NCBI GenBank assembly: GCA_003971905.1
Contig: RSEE01000003.1
Span: 310,001 to 374,000, forward strand
DNA length: 64,000 bases
Origin: Moniliella sp. 'wahieum'
Lineage: Eukaryota > Basidiomycota > Moniliellomycetes > Moniliellales > Moniliellaceae
Direction of reading: 5' to 3'
In this document: positions 50,532-61,323 of the stretch, piece after piece
Layout of the letters: each line of letters opens with the position of its first letter
Position numbering within the stretch: position 1 is the stretch's first letter
The notes under the pieces: model-generated
What the model saw: only the letters and a program-made list of their open reading frames with translations
Database searches by the model: none
What the model was told of the DNA's origin: nothing
Position numbers and translations under genes: made by a program

Positions 50532-53223
50532 ATGTCCCTTGACCGCCGCAAGCCCGCTGGCCCGCCGCCTCCGCCCGGCCTCTACGCTTTTCCGCCGTTC
50601 CCATCGCATTCCTCCCGCCCAGCCCCTAATATACCCTTCGGCCAAGCCGCACCACAGCCCAAACCACCACCAGACCCCCTCTGCCCAGCCGATTAACCCC
50701 CACAGTCATTCGCCCAATAATCCGGCCAATGGAATAGGCCCCTCGGACCCGGCTTGCTCCTTTCTTTCCAATGTCCCCGGCTGTGTTGAAGATGACGTAC
50801 AGAGGGCCTGGGTACGGCTGCTAGTCTTCCTGCTTTTTCCTCGCCCGCGGCTGTGCCTGGGCCAGGCCGAGTTTCCTGGGTTTGCCAGGCTGTTGCAGCC
50901 ATGCATCTCCAGCACACTCCCCTAGGCGAGGGGATAGACATGCAATCGCCCTTCCATCCCTCCACAGCACCGCCGTTGCCAGTTGCAACAGACATGCCTC
51001 TGCCACATCATCATGTCGACCTTCCGAGGAGACGGCAATCCGTCGGTGGGATACCTTGGCTTGCTGATGGACCACATCGTCCTAAATGCCACATCCGCCC
51101 GAACTCACTTTCGCAACGGTGAGCATATGCAGAGCAAACGATTTCTGGATCAACTGCAGCATGCCCTGGATCAAGTCTTAAACGGTGGCACGTCAAACAC
51201 CCATCTGCCGGAACTTTGCTGCTTGCATCGCATGTAATGGGCGCTGGACCGTCAACACCGTCGGCAGCCTGTCCGGCCATGAGCGCCCTCGACAGCTATG
51301 CCTACCCCAGTGAGAGAGTTGCTAATATACCTATCTTCGATTCTCCTGGGTTGGGAAACGGCGAGCGAGTGATGATGATGACAACATGGACCCAGGCTTG
51401 GTCAAGTTCTTACGTTCTAGCCACATTCAGCATGGGCGCATGCGTCATTCCCTCGTCTACAAGACGGGGTTCACAATGTTTCCATTCCCCAGACATTGCC
51501 AATGGATGGGCTATTAGCTCCATTGACCGCACTATTCCACCCGCGACTGGCAATACGTCCGATGGACTTCTCCTTCTCTCGGCCTCAAACTTCCCTCCTC
51601 GAACGCAAGTGACTCCCCTCATCTGCCTTTAGCCGTGGAGTCTACAGCTCCTGGGGGAATTCATCCGAACCAGTGCTTACAAAACGATTTGAGTACCAAC
51701 ACCGCCAACGAGAGATACCAGTGAACACTGCCTCCTTCACATCCCTCCTCCTTTGGCAACACCTTAGTCGGGGCGATTCGCCTTCAATTCTTCCCATTAC
51801 CAATGTCAAGTCCCTCAGGCGCTTGGTGATGTGACACGGGCCCCGTCCGACCTGAGAGGACAGAGTACTGCCCAGACGCAGATTCAGCGCGAATCGGCCG
51901 CCGCCCACATTATCACCGCTCGTGGTTATGCCTACGGCGCATATGCGCGCCGCATCTGATTCTTACGTTATGGCCCCATCTCTCCTGCGCACTGCGCTTC
52001 CGAGGGTCCCCCTGGCCGTTCCCTCACCCATTTTAGACGATACCCATCTTGAATGTGATGCGGTGGCTTCCTCCGTGAATCCTGACTACGGCTCTGGTTG
52101 GACGAGGTTCTCCTCGAGCTCCTCGATGAGATTTGTTCTGACTGTGAGTAAACCCTCTTTTCTGCTACACGGACGATGTCCATTCTGACCCTCCTTTTTC
52201 TCTCTGTTCAACAGTGGACTTTAAAATAGCGCGGGGGAGCCTGTCTACAACTCTTGATGCCCAAGCGGATGGCTCGACTGGACGAGTCACCTGACTTTCG
52301 TCCGTTCCGGTTCCGGATCAATGCGTTTACCAAGGCGTTCCACGAGCGGGTGTTGCAACGGCAGAAGGGGAACTTGGAGGGAGAGATGACCCTGAAGCAA
52401 CTCAAACTCTACCTCTGGTCTCAGCCTTTGATTTCCCGCTTCAATGAAGATGGGCGCAAGGCCAAGTCGCGCGGGAACCACAATTGGATTATTGATGCGC
52501 GCAAGCGTCCCGAGGGAGGGTGGGAATTTCGCGAGTTTACTCGTCGGATTGCGGGGGGCCGACCCGAGCGTGCCTGAACCAACGATGGGTGTGGAAGTTG
52601 CGGATCTGGGACCCTATCGGGCCGAGCGACGGCATTCAGGCCTCGTATGAAGTCAAGGAGGCACCCAGTTGGGTTCGATGGAGTGATGACAGGGTGCATG
52701 ATACGCTCATTGGTACGCCTACAATGCCAGGGGAGGGAGGGCAGATCACGGTGGTGGCTACCTGTGTCCAAAATGGGCAGCCACAACAGCTCCATCAAAG
52801 TTTTTTCCTCGAAGTCGTCCATGCGGAGCTGATGGATCCCATGGCCTTGACCAATTGCGCCTTGTCCGCCCCACCTGAGGCGACGAGCCGCATTCGGTAT
52901 CCTGGCGATACGGCTTCCTTCGGTACAAGCAGCCGCTCCGCCGCCCCAGCATGCACCCCTGAACCCATCAGCGCTGGCAACATTCCAGTTTCCTCTTCGG
53001 TGTGTCAAACCCAGCTCGGTCCACGAAGTCCCTTTAGCTGCGACTTCGACTTCCTCCGTGGGTTTGAGCCAACTGTCGAATCCGTCAACGAATTCCCAAC
53101 CTCATCCTCATTCGCTCCGTATGGCAATCGAGATGCGTCAACAACACCATGCCAACCAACTTCTCCTTTCTCTCCCAGAGCCGCGAAGTACTGGTTCACA
53201 TCACTCGACTCCTTTTGGCCTAG
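50532..53223 (+). CDS. Conserved fungal protein of unknown function with Ig-like C-terminal region
   Basis: No name can be given, but a strong conserved-looking core is present. Start MSLDRRKPAGPPPPPGLYAF opens a Pro-rich, probably disordered N-terminal half (50532-52080) that is badly frame-broken. Then DEVLLELLDEICSD, an intron at about 52142-52215 (gtgagtaaac...caacag), MPKRMARLDESPDFRPFRFR, INAFTKAFHERVLQRQKGNL, MTLKQLKLYLWSQPLISRFN, DGRKAKSRGNHNWIIDARK and GWEFREFTRRIAG. After a shift come WVWKLRIWDP, SYEVKEAPSWVRWSDD and DTLIGTPTMPGEGGQITVVA, resembling putative cadherin/Ig-like modules ('p.Wl.w.d..l.GtP'). The C-terminus is helical (MAIEMRQQHHANQLLLSL, REVLVHITRLLLA). I recall similar uncharacterised proteins in basidiomycetes, a memory and not a search. 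Role unknown. Confidence 0.6.
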
Positions 53224-53931
53224 AAGATGGAGGGGCGCACTAATGGCTCTCTGCGCCACTTCAGCCTGAGGGAGTGTCCGTCTATTGCTATACGTTCTGC
53301 TGCGGTTGGCCAAGTCCGACTTCCCCCGTTCCTTCTGCTATGCAAGGGACTCGACCGATTCTATTCTCTTGCTGGCAACACTTACCTATGGGTGCCTCGT
53401 TGTGTCGGAGCAGGCTCTCCGTCCTCATTCTGGTACAGCCAACCTTTCGTCGTCGTCGTCATCCAACCCCTCTGGAAGGGGCTCTCCTCCAATCCCATTA
53501 CGCTTCTTGCGCTCCGCCTCCCCTTGGCCGACGGTTGTTCCACTTCTGTGGGCATCTCTAATGGCCATTAGCCTGCAGTTTTTCGGCTCTGTTTTTACTT
53601 GCCCCCTACCGGGTAACAGACCATGTCATCCCAGCCATCATGTGCTTCGCTTGCTCCGTCATCTGTCCTTCTTCACGCTCACGTTACTCATCTTGACCGA
53701 GCTTGCTGGCCCAGCTCAGACCCATCATTGTATTAGTTTTGGCCCCTTAGTGCGCTTCCCCATCAACGGGGGGAGAGGGGTACGTGTGTTCACTCCCCTT
53801 CTTCGGTCCCGACTCATATGTGCAACTGAACGATATCGTTCATGTCCTGAGAGGGGGGGGACATTGGCACGTAGTAATGTAGTAAAAAGGTCATACAGTA
53901 GGTGGAGACCCGGCTAGGGCGAGGGCGAGCC
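53224..53931. other. Convergent intergenic region with an unassigned open frame
   Basis: About 700 bases. A 210-codon plus-strand frame (53285-53917) is open and partly hydrophobic but shows no domain. It lies between two convergent 3' ends, so 3' UTR is the more likely identity. A further exon of the preceding gene cannot be excluded. Confidence 0.4.
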
Positions 53932-54943
53932 CTTACTTGCAGTACTGGTCCCACAGCCATCAATCATCAGTCAGACCATCACGGCAGTTCGCAAAGCAAG
54001 AGGGGGGAAACGTGAGCGTACCTTCTTGACCCACTGAGCGGCCGTTTCATTGTACTGCTTACGGTCGGTCTTGTACTCCTCGGCTAAACGAAGCAAAGTC
54101 AGTATATTGTACCACCGCGCTGGCCACAAGCAAGTGAACAAAGGGGCAACATACCGATCGAAGCGACCAACGCATCGTCCGGGTCGGGCTCGGCAATGAG
54201 TTGCTCAATCGTCAGAAGAACTGGGCAAAGCAAGAAAAGGAACGTCAGCGCTGCGTCTTCCTCATCCCCATAATGGAGAGGAGAAAGGGGGGGACGTACT
54301 AGTGGAAGCCTTGGTTGAAGGTTTCCAAGCTTCGCTTTTAAGCAGCCCGACACACAGGTTTCCGCTGTCGTCGACATTGGGGTGATAAATACGGGTGTTG
54401 AACTTGACCTTGGGCGCGCGGAATGGGTACTCGACGGGAAAGTCGAGCGAGAGCTCAAAGCTACCCTGAGCGTAGGGGCTTTCAGGGGGTCCCTTGATGA
54501 CCGCTGTCCAGGAGTAGAGGTTGTCGCTAGATAAGCATACGTATTAGCCTCCAGAATGTGGTGATGGGTGGATTTGTATGGGGGAGTAGGGGATCAAGAC
54601 GATAGAACATACCCGTTTGGCTCGACAACTTGGGGAATGACAAAAAAGCGATGGAGCGGAGGTAGTAAGACATGGTTAGTACGGAATGTAGATGCCGATA
54701 CGCAGGACATACCAATTCCTTGCAGAGGTTCTTTCTGGAGGTCTTGTAGCTCCTGCCAAACACAAGGTTAGCTCCGACGTTCAGTCACACGATCTGGCGA
54801 ATGGGTTGACGCCAGCGGGCTGTCAGGATGTTGACATTTGCTAACGCTCAAGTGGAGCGTTGACGTTGAAGGCATCACCCAACTAGATAAAAGCAGGGAG
54901 TACGGCCAGAACACACCTTGGTAAGACGACGTGAGCTGGCCAT
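53932..54943 (-). CDS. Ubiquitin-conjugating enzyme E2
   Basis: Carries activated ubiquitin on a cysteine. The first exon (from 54943) gives MASSRRLTK before a GTGTGT donor; the next short exon reads ELQDLQKEPLQGI; then VEPNG and LYSWTAVIKGPPESPYAQGS, FELSLDFPVEYPFRAPKVKF, NTRIYHPNVDDSGNLCVGLL with HPN and the catalytic Cys, KSEAWKPSTKAS, an intron, VLLTIEQLIAEPDPDDALVA, an intron, AEEYKTDRKQYNETAAQWVK, and after a final intron (about 54021-53945, GTACGC...GACCAG) YCK-stop. The WKPSTK and PDPDDAL motifs place it among Ubc4/5-related E2s. The exact class is undecided. With at least five introns it is the most intron-rich gene of the window. Few frame changes are needed. Confidence 0.92.
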
Positions 54944-55030
54944 AGTGTATGCGGGGAGAGAGAGGCGGGGCGCAGACAGATGAGGTGGTGGCGGAAGCGT
55001 CGGACGTCGAATGTGGTGAACGTGTAAGAT

Positions 55031-55110
55031 GAACGATGACGCGTGTCGATGAACATTGAACGTACGTTGAACGTTGAACGTTGAACAGATGAACGATCGA
55101 TGAACGATGG
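55031..55110. promoter_or_regulatory. GAACGTT direct-repeat cluster
   Basis: Contains gaacattgaacgtacgttgaacgttgaacgttgaacag: TTGAACG units with 7-bp spacing, plus flanking gatgaacgat units. It lies about 90-165 bases upstream of the E2 start, and matches the cluster at 30885-30940 upstream of the arrestin adaptor. Stress-factor binding is inferred. Confidence 0.5.
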
Positions 55111-55440
55111 TTCGATCCAGGGTGAAAATTAAATGTTAAACGGATTAAGCAATGAAGGTAATGAGAACGAGCCACATACGGTTTGTGCACATGTATCTTC
55201 CACCCGAAGATATGGTCTGTGGAGTATATTCAAGATTGAGAGTATTGGCGGTGGACAACCCTCAGTGGCCTCAGTGGCTATAGATTAGATGTGTGCACGG
55301 GAAACCAAAACAGAGGGAATGTGGTCATGTAACAAACCAAAGAGGGAATGTCCTCAGGCTAGCCTCACATATTATACGCGCGACGCGCACACACGTCTTC
55401 AGGATGTGGATGTGATCAGACCTGGAGTCCGGATGGTCCT

Positions 55441-55463
55441 CGAGGGCGATGGAATCGCCCTCG
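55441..55463. repeat. Perfect 10-bp inverted repeat, 3-base loop
   Basis: cgagggcgat / gga / atcgccctcg. The arms are exact reverse complements and would form a stable hairpin in RNA or single-stranded DNA. No T-run follows, so it is not an obvious terminator. Confidence 0.8.
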
Positions 55464-56916
55464 TGGTGGTGGTGGTCATCTAATCCAACCAGCAACACCT
55501 ACAGAGGAACATCAAGCAGCGAGTCGCCATCGCCAGGGGCTAAGCTGCGGAACAAGGAAAAAACAGGAGAGAATAGAAACAACGGAACTCCTAGGCCTGT
55601 TGAGGAGGAACCGAAGGGACATTGGCCAAAGCACGAGCCACCTGATGGCTCAACAGTGGGCTTGTCGCAGCGAGCACAGGGAAGAACCGCTGTTCCGATC
55701 ATGGTTGTCAATGAAGAGTGGCGAAGGACATAACCGAGCTTGACCCTCTGGCATCCTTAGCCAGCTTTGGCAACGAAGCAATTATGGTTTCGCTCAGCTC
55801 AGTCGTCTGAGGCGATTCAGGCTCAGGGCCCGGCTGTTGGTAAGATATTTCGGAGTTGTACGCCCCTCACCCATCCCCTTCTCCCCTTGTGTATGCCTGA
55901 ATGTACATTTGTTGCATGGAGGCTGGATCTCGATCATTGCCTTTTCGTCTCTCTCTTCTGCTCCCGACAATAGGTTGTTGTCTGTAATATACGAGGGCGA
56001 TCGTAGTCACGCACATACCACGAGTTCTCCTTCATCCGCAGGCAATACCTCATCGTGTCCGCTTTCACAATATGGAAATCAACAAATGCGGAGCTCAGCG
56101 TCCGAGGATATACGGAGCGCCCCGTAACATCAAAATACCTGCGGGGGTTGGATTAATGCATTACGCGAAAACGAGATGCCAACAGATGCATCGGATCACA
56201 GGCAAGGTGTCGCAGATGTCGGGCGGCTTATCAACACATCAACCCAACCTGAACGTCTCAGATGCAGCTCTTCGCGCTTCGCGTGTGCCACGCATCTGGG
56301 CTGCCGCCCTCCTTCGTTCTCGATGTTCTCTGAACCCGTCCACCTCCAAGCCCATCCAAGCCCCAGCCCTGTTCCAGGCCAGTCTGTGTCCCATATTGCG
56401 TGCTAATATGTCATCCTTACCCTTGAGTTTCTGTCTCCGGAAGCATGTGTCGTTCGTTGAGACCATGTATAGACGCCAGCCACGAACATCTCGTGGCGCG
56501 CCAAGGCCAGCAAAAACGCCTGGCGCCAACAGTGGCCCCATGCAGTGGCGGCGCACACCCACAGTCTGCTCCGGGCCGGCTCAGCAGCCGTCCCGTGCCA
56601 GGCAATGCCGAGATGCAGCCGAGCCCCCCCCCCGCAGCAGTGCAGGCCGCGCTATGTCGACGCACCCATGCCACACACTGCCCCTGTGCAGGAGGGACAA
56701 GCGGGGGCTTGCAGACGATCATATACACACAGCAAGCATGCATCATCCATGTCATGCATCATGAATGCCTGCCGCGCGTCCCGACAGGTCAAGACTGCGT
56801 CCATTGTTACTACGGCTGATATATGTGCCCCTGCACAGTTTAGGCTTGCTACACCGTCCCAACCCCCTGCTTCAGCCACCCACACCACCACCAGCACCAC
56901 CTGCCATCTTGTCTGC

Positions 56917-58417
56917 ATGCAGCTCGCCCCCCTCTTTGTCTCCCTTGCCCTCGCTCTCGGGGCCACCGCTCTGCCCAAGCCCAGCCCCGCAGCAGGCGTC
57001 CTCGAGATCCCGCTAGCTCGCAACCCTGCCCGCAGCGTCCATGCCAGGAACGGTGCCGTGGACTCGGTCCTCATTCAGAAGGAGATCAACCGCGTCAACA
57101 CCAAGTACCAGCGCACCTTTGACAACTACTTCGCAAATACGGGCCTGCGCCACCCTTTGGACACCCGTGACCACTCCAGCCGCCGCGGTACTGGGGAAGT
57201 CGCTTTGACCGACGTGCAGGATGGCTTGCTCTGGACCGGTACGTGCCATCCTTCCCCTATCAGATAGCATCCACACATGTACCTCACTCAACATGTACCT
57301 CACTCATCACTACTCTGTCTGCAGGCATCATTGCGTTCGGCACGCCTTCCCAGTCCATCCCAATTGGTCCGTACCCTCTGCCCCCCCACTTCTAAGCGCG
57401 CGCCGCACCATTGGTGGCGGATAGCCTCTATGAGTCTCTATAAACTGACGTGACCGTTTCCCCCAGACTTTGACACGGGTAGTTCCGACACGCTTGTCAA
57501 CCCTTCTGCTTACAAGCCCTCTGAATCGAGCACTTCCGACGACACTCATACGACCTTTAGCGACTCGTACGGTGACGGCACCACTGCCTCGGGCGAGGTG
57601 TACGCGGACAAGCTATCGATTGGTGGCTTGGGCGCGCCCAAGGCCTACATTGGAAAGTCCAACTCCACCTTCCTCTCGGGCGAGGGAAACAGCCAGGGCA
57701 TCAGTGGCATGGCTTTCCCCAATCTCGCTTCGTTCAAGCAGCAGGAGCCCTGGTTCTACTCCCTTATCAAAGCGAATGTGCTGAGCCAAAAGTCCTTTGT
57801 CTTTGATTTGAAGAAGTCCGGATCCACCTTGTCCATCGGCACGGCCGGAAGTCAACCCTCATGGGCTAAAGTGACTGACGCTTCCTACTGGTCCATCGAC
57901 GCCGAAGTGAACGGCAAGTCGATCAGTGGGATTGTCGACTCGGGTACGTATCTTTGACGGGCGTGTTGTATGACTGCAGAAATTCTGACGCAGGCACTCT
58001 CTTGGTTCTGGCCAACACAGGCACGACTTTGGTGGTGGTAAGTACACGCTTTTTCTGCTCATCCCTACCAAAATATAGCCCACCCTAACCCCTTGACCTT
58101 CTTTCCCCCTGCAGGCACCTTTTCTCGAGGCTCTCGAGCTATACGCTTCACTCGGATTGGCTCCTCAATTCGGATCGGGCTCCGTGCAGGCCACCTACGA
58201 TTGCTCCAGCCCCCCTTCCGTCACTTTCAAGCTCGGCGGCAAGTCTGTCAACTTGGGCAAGTACACGTCGTACGGAACAGACGACAGTGGAAACTGCGTC
58301 TTTGCTGTTGTTGGCAGTTCGGGCACTTCCAGCATTGGCTGGATTTTGGGTGACAGTGTCTTTCAAGCCAATGGCCCCATTACCTTCGATGTGGCCAACG
58401 AGCGTGTGGGCTTCTGA
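56917..58417 (+). CDS. Secreted aspartic protease (pepsin family A1)
   Basis: Start MQLAPLFVSLALALGATALP is a signal peptide; a propeptide with KEINRVNTKYQRTFDNYF follows. The first catalytic loop is split by an intron: IPI then DFDTGSSDTLVNPS. The flap region carries SYGDGTTASGEVYADKLSIG. The second catalytic Asp is in ISGIVDSG, joined across intron 3 to TTLVV. It ends GSSGTSSIGWILGDSVFQAN and TFDVANERVGF, the conserved pepsin finish. Exons 56917-57238, 57325-57366, 57467-57943, 58021-58037 (17 nt) and 58115-58417. The reading frame is intact throughout, in contrast to most neighbours. Total about 385 residues, normal. The product is likely extracellular or vacuolar. Confidence 0.95.
58021..58037 (+). 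other. 17-nt micro-exon of the aspartic protease
   Basis: Between acceptor acacag and donor GTAAGT, gcacgactttggtggtg restores DSG-TTLVV-APF across two introns. A second in-frame acceptor (gacgcag) 27 bases upstream at 57993 would add TLLVLANTG. Confidence 0.75.
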
Positions 58418-59356
58418 GAAGCTTCGCAAGCGCCCTCCTCCGGCTGTATAAGGCACGGGTAGTTTCCCCTTATTTACTTTTTTCTCCTCATTGTGGGCCT
58501 GTACTGGCCCGTACATTCTTTTCTGTGGGTATTCTGCTGTAATAAGCAGCCTTTTGGTTGCTATGTTCATGTTTTCTTTTTCACGATCCTTGGTGGGTCA
58601 GGGTGGTCGTCATTGTACTGACCAGGACCCAGCTTGATTGATGCTTGAGGCAACGTTTCCAAAGCTGAAAAGCTATAAGTAGCGCTCTTCGGGGCTATAA
58701 CCACAGGCTCGCTTTGTTTGTAGCTGGTACATTTGGATGTTTCCCACTGCGGTTTATGGACACTAAATGCCTAACCTGCAGTCCTGTGGACGGACGGGCC
58801 TGTTTTGGTATTGGCGGAGGGATGCATTGTGGACACAGTGGACAACAACGAGCATACGGTGCCAAAGACATGAAACTGTTGTGGGTGAAGTAGTGGTACC
58901 ACTCTCTTACTGACGAGAATAGACATATCATCGGCCATACATAGTAGACACCTAGACGACCTTTCTAAGAGGGTGCTCGAGCCTTTGATTTCTAGTAGCA
59001 GAGCTCACGTCTCTGATGCTTTCTTCCTTGGTGCATTACGAGTAATATATGCTGTTGCTCTTCGCTCTTCATTTACTCACAGTCTTGACGACATTCGGCC
59101 TGTGGGGAGTAACCCTCACACTTATATACGAAGACCAACACATTGATTCACGCAACCTCTACGGCGCATACCAGATCTCTTGGACATGATAGTTGAAATC
59201 GGGCAACAGAAACTAGAGTAACAACCGCGTGGGGGGATTGCTATCGAAGACCTCTTACTCGTATATACTTGCGTTTTTTTTTGCTGACTCTCCCCCCTCT
59301 TGGATCACTCAACCATCAACATATGCATTCTTCATTTGGGCCCAGAATGCCAAAAA
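58418..59356. other. Convergent intergenic region
   Basis: About 940 bases between the 3' ends of the aspartic protease and dipeptidase genes. AT-richer than the window average; no gene recognised. Confidence 0.6.
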
Positions 59357-60843
59357 TTAAACTGAAGCCACGGCCAACTCGTGAAGGTACACTGCCATCA
59401 CCTTGGAACCTTCAATAAAGTTGCGCAGCTCAAGGGATTCGATCGCATGAGCCCCGTCATCTGCACCCCCCATAGGAAGAAGTAGCAAGTTTTTCTCCAG
59501 TACGTCCGCAAACGAGAGGGCGACAGGGATTGATCCGCCTTCACGAGTCAAGTCGGGGACTACACCATAGACTGCCTCGACCGCCTTGGAAGCCGCCGTG
59601 TAGTTCCAGTGGTCCGTGTCTGCCATCCATGGCTTCCCCCCTGGATTGGCGTCGAGCCGCATCTTGTTTTTGCTCCCCAACTGAGCCCAGAGATGGTTGA
59701 TGTAGTCAGTCGTCAGCTTAATCACCTGTTCAGGCGACATGTCGGGCACGAGACGGAGAGAGAACCGGCCCAGGACCTTGCCTGGGATGGCTGTTTTGGG
59801 ACCTGGTCCAGCCGAGCTCTCGATGCTGTGAACAGACAAGGTCGGGTAGCGCATGCGTGCCATCAGCAGCGCGCTCTTATCCTCGGAGCGAGCGACTTTG
59901 GCCTTGGCACTGTCCTCGAGGGTAGCCAAGTCAAAATCCATCACCTCGTACCGCTTGGCTTCGTCAGGCGTGAGTGGGCGGACAAGATCGTTGATCCCAG
60001 GAATGAGAATCTCCCCTTGGGATGTGACGAGCTGAGAGAGGATACGAATCAGGTCCGTCATCGGCTCATACACCATGCCTCCAAACAGCCCCGAGTGCAA
60101 ATCCACTCCAGGACCCTCAATGTGCAGTTCAAAGTACTGGATCCCCCGTAGGCCATGGGTCAAGCACGGCCGCTTAGAGAGCCATGTGTTGTCAGAGATG
60201 CAGATTGCATCGGCCTGCGCAAAAAAGCCCCCTTTTTCCTGTGCAATGAGGTCATGCAACCCAACAGAACCCGATTCCTCCATCCCTTCGAAGCACATCT
60301 TCAAATTGACTGGAAGCTCCGTTCCCGTTTGGCGGTGGGCATCCAGAACATTGATCCAGCCCAGGACAGGGCCCTTGTCATCGCTTGTGCCCCGACCCCA
60401 CATGCGGCCTTGATCATCCTGGGTTAGCACAAACGGCTCTGTCGCCCATCCATCCACCTTGGCCGCTGGCTGTACATCGTAGTGCTGCCAGACAGACGAG
60501 GTTAAACGCATATTTCAACTCCCGGTGAGATATCGAGAGGAGCACGCACGCCATAGACTAGTAACGTCTTCTTGCTCGGGTCCGTACCGACCTGGGCGAG
60601 GATGACAGGTGGGAGGTCTACCTCAATACCATCGAGAATCTGATTCCCCATTGCCCTCAGCTCTGTTGTTGCCCCAGCTTCGTTCAGCCGAGCAACAAGC
60701 CAGGCAGCCATGCGGTGGACCTCCGGCCGCGCCATCGCCTCGCCCGATACCGATGGGATAGCCACAGCTTCGGCCAGGCGTTGGACATAGGCGCTCTTGT
60801 TGGCCTCGAGCGTGGCAAGGATGTTCTGGACGTCACTCAACAT
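59357..60843 (-). CDS. DUG1: Cys-Gly metallodipeptidase (Dug1/CNDP2, M20 family)
   Basis: Zinc/manganese dipeptidase that cleaves Cys-Gly during glutathione turnover. Exon 1 (60843-60550) starts MLSDVQNILATLEANKSAYV and contains LAEAVAIPSVSGE. An intron (60549-60485; GTGCGT...GGCAG) joins LLVYG to HYDVQPAAKVDGWATEPFVL, the metal-ligand HYDVQP motif. Further ligands are in MWGRGTSDDKGPVLGWINVL, CFEGMEESGSVGL (general-base EE), and ICISDNTWL. The C-terminal blocks are GPGVDLHSGLFGGMVYEPMT, REGGSIPVALSFADVL and GGADDGAHAIESLELRNFIE with the last metal His. About 470 residues, full length. Only one coding frame is needed after the intron, so this gene, like the aspartic protease, is intact. Confidence 0.97.
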
Positions 60844-61323
60844 CTAATACAAAGGGGGGCGATCGGGTTGTTGCCAAGCGGATGGTGGAGCGAAGAAGAG
60901 GAGGATCGGACTTTAGCGTCCCGAAGCCCAGCAGATCTGCGCCGCGGCTTTCGATGGAGTGACTAGTGACCGGTGACCAATGACTGGCCTGAGGCCTGAC
61001 CGGTGACCGACCGCGCCACAACAGTCGCGCTCAGCGGCTATGCGCGTTCACCGGTCACCGATCGACTGGCCATCTATTTGTAGAGATTGTGTGTTGTTCG
61101 ATGGAACACCACCACCGTCGTCCCGCCGTTCCATAACTAATGCCCAACCCTCTCAAGAGAGCAGCGGGAGGGAGAGGGAATGGGTGCTCCTGTTCCACCT
61201 CCTAAGATCAGGTTGAACTCAACTCAATACTCAATCCTGTGGCAGTTGGGACGGGCAGGCATAACATTAAAGTACAGACAGTAACCGGCTTCTTTCCCCA
61301 CACAAGCGTAGCACGGGGTCTCT
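60844..61323. promoter_or_regulatory. DUG1 promoter with three ACCGGT-type motifs
   Basis: Contains gtgaccggtgacc (60966-60978), ctgaccggtgaccg (60998-61011) and gttcaccggtcacc (61047-61060). These copies of one palindrome-centred motif lie 120-220 bases upstream of the dipeptidase start. Confidence 0.5.

Larger units (their letters stand above)
54944..56916. other. Long intergenic stretch
   Basis: Two kilobases between the E2 start and the aspartic protease start, both promoters included. It holds a GAACGTT cluster (55031-55110), a perfect 10-bp inverted repeat (55441-55463) and an AT-richer middle part. No supportable gene. The last 50 bases (cacccacaccaccaccagcaccacctgcc) are a C/A-rich leader. 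Confidence 0.55.

Noticed and set aside
53285-53917. 210-codon plus-strand open frame with hydrophobic patches
   Set aside because: Lies between two convergent 3' ends, no domain, no clear start context; kept only as a note.
55100-55125. ggttcgatcc, resembling a tRNA T-loop
   Set aside because: No matching acceptor stem, anticodon arm or A-box around it; it belongs to the gatgaacgat repeat cluster.
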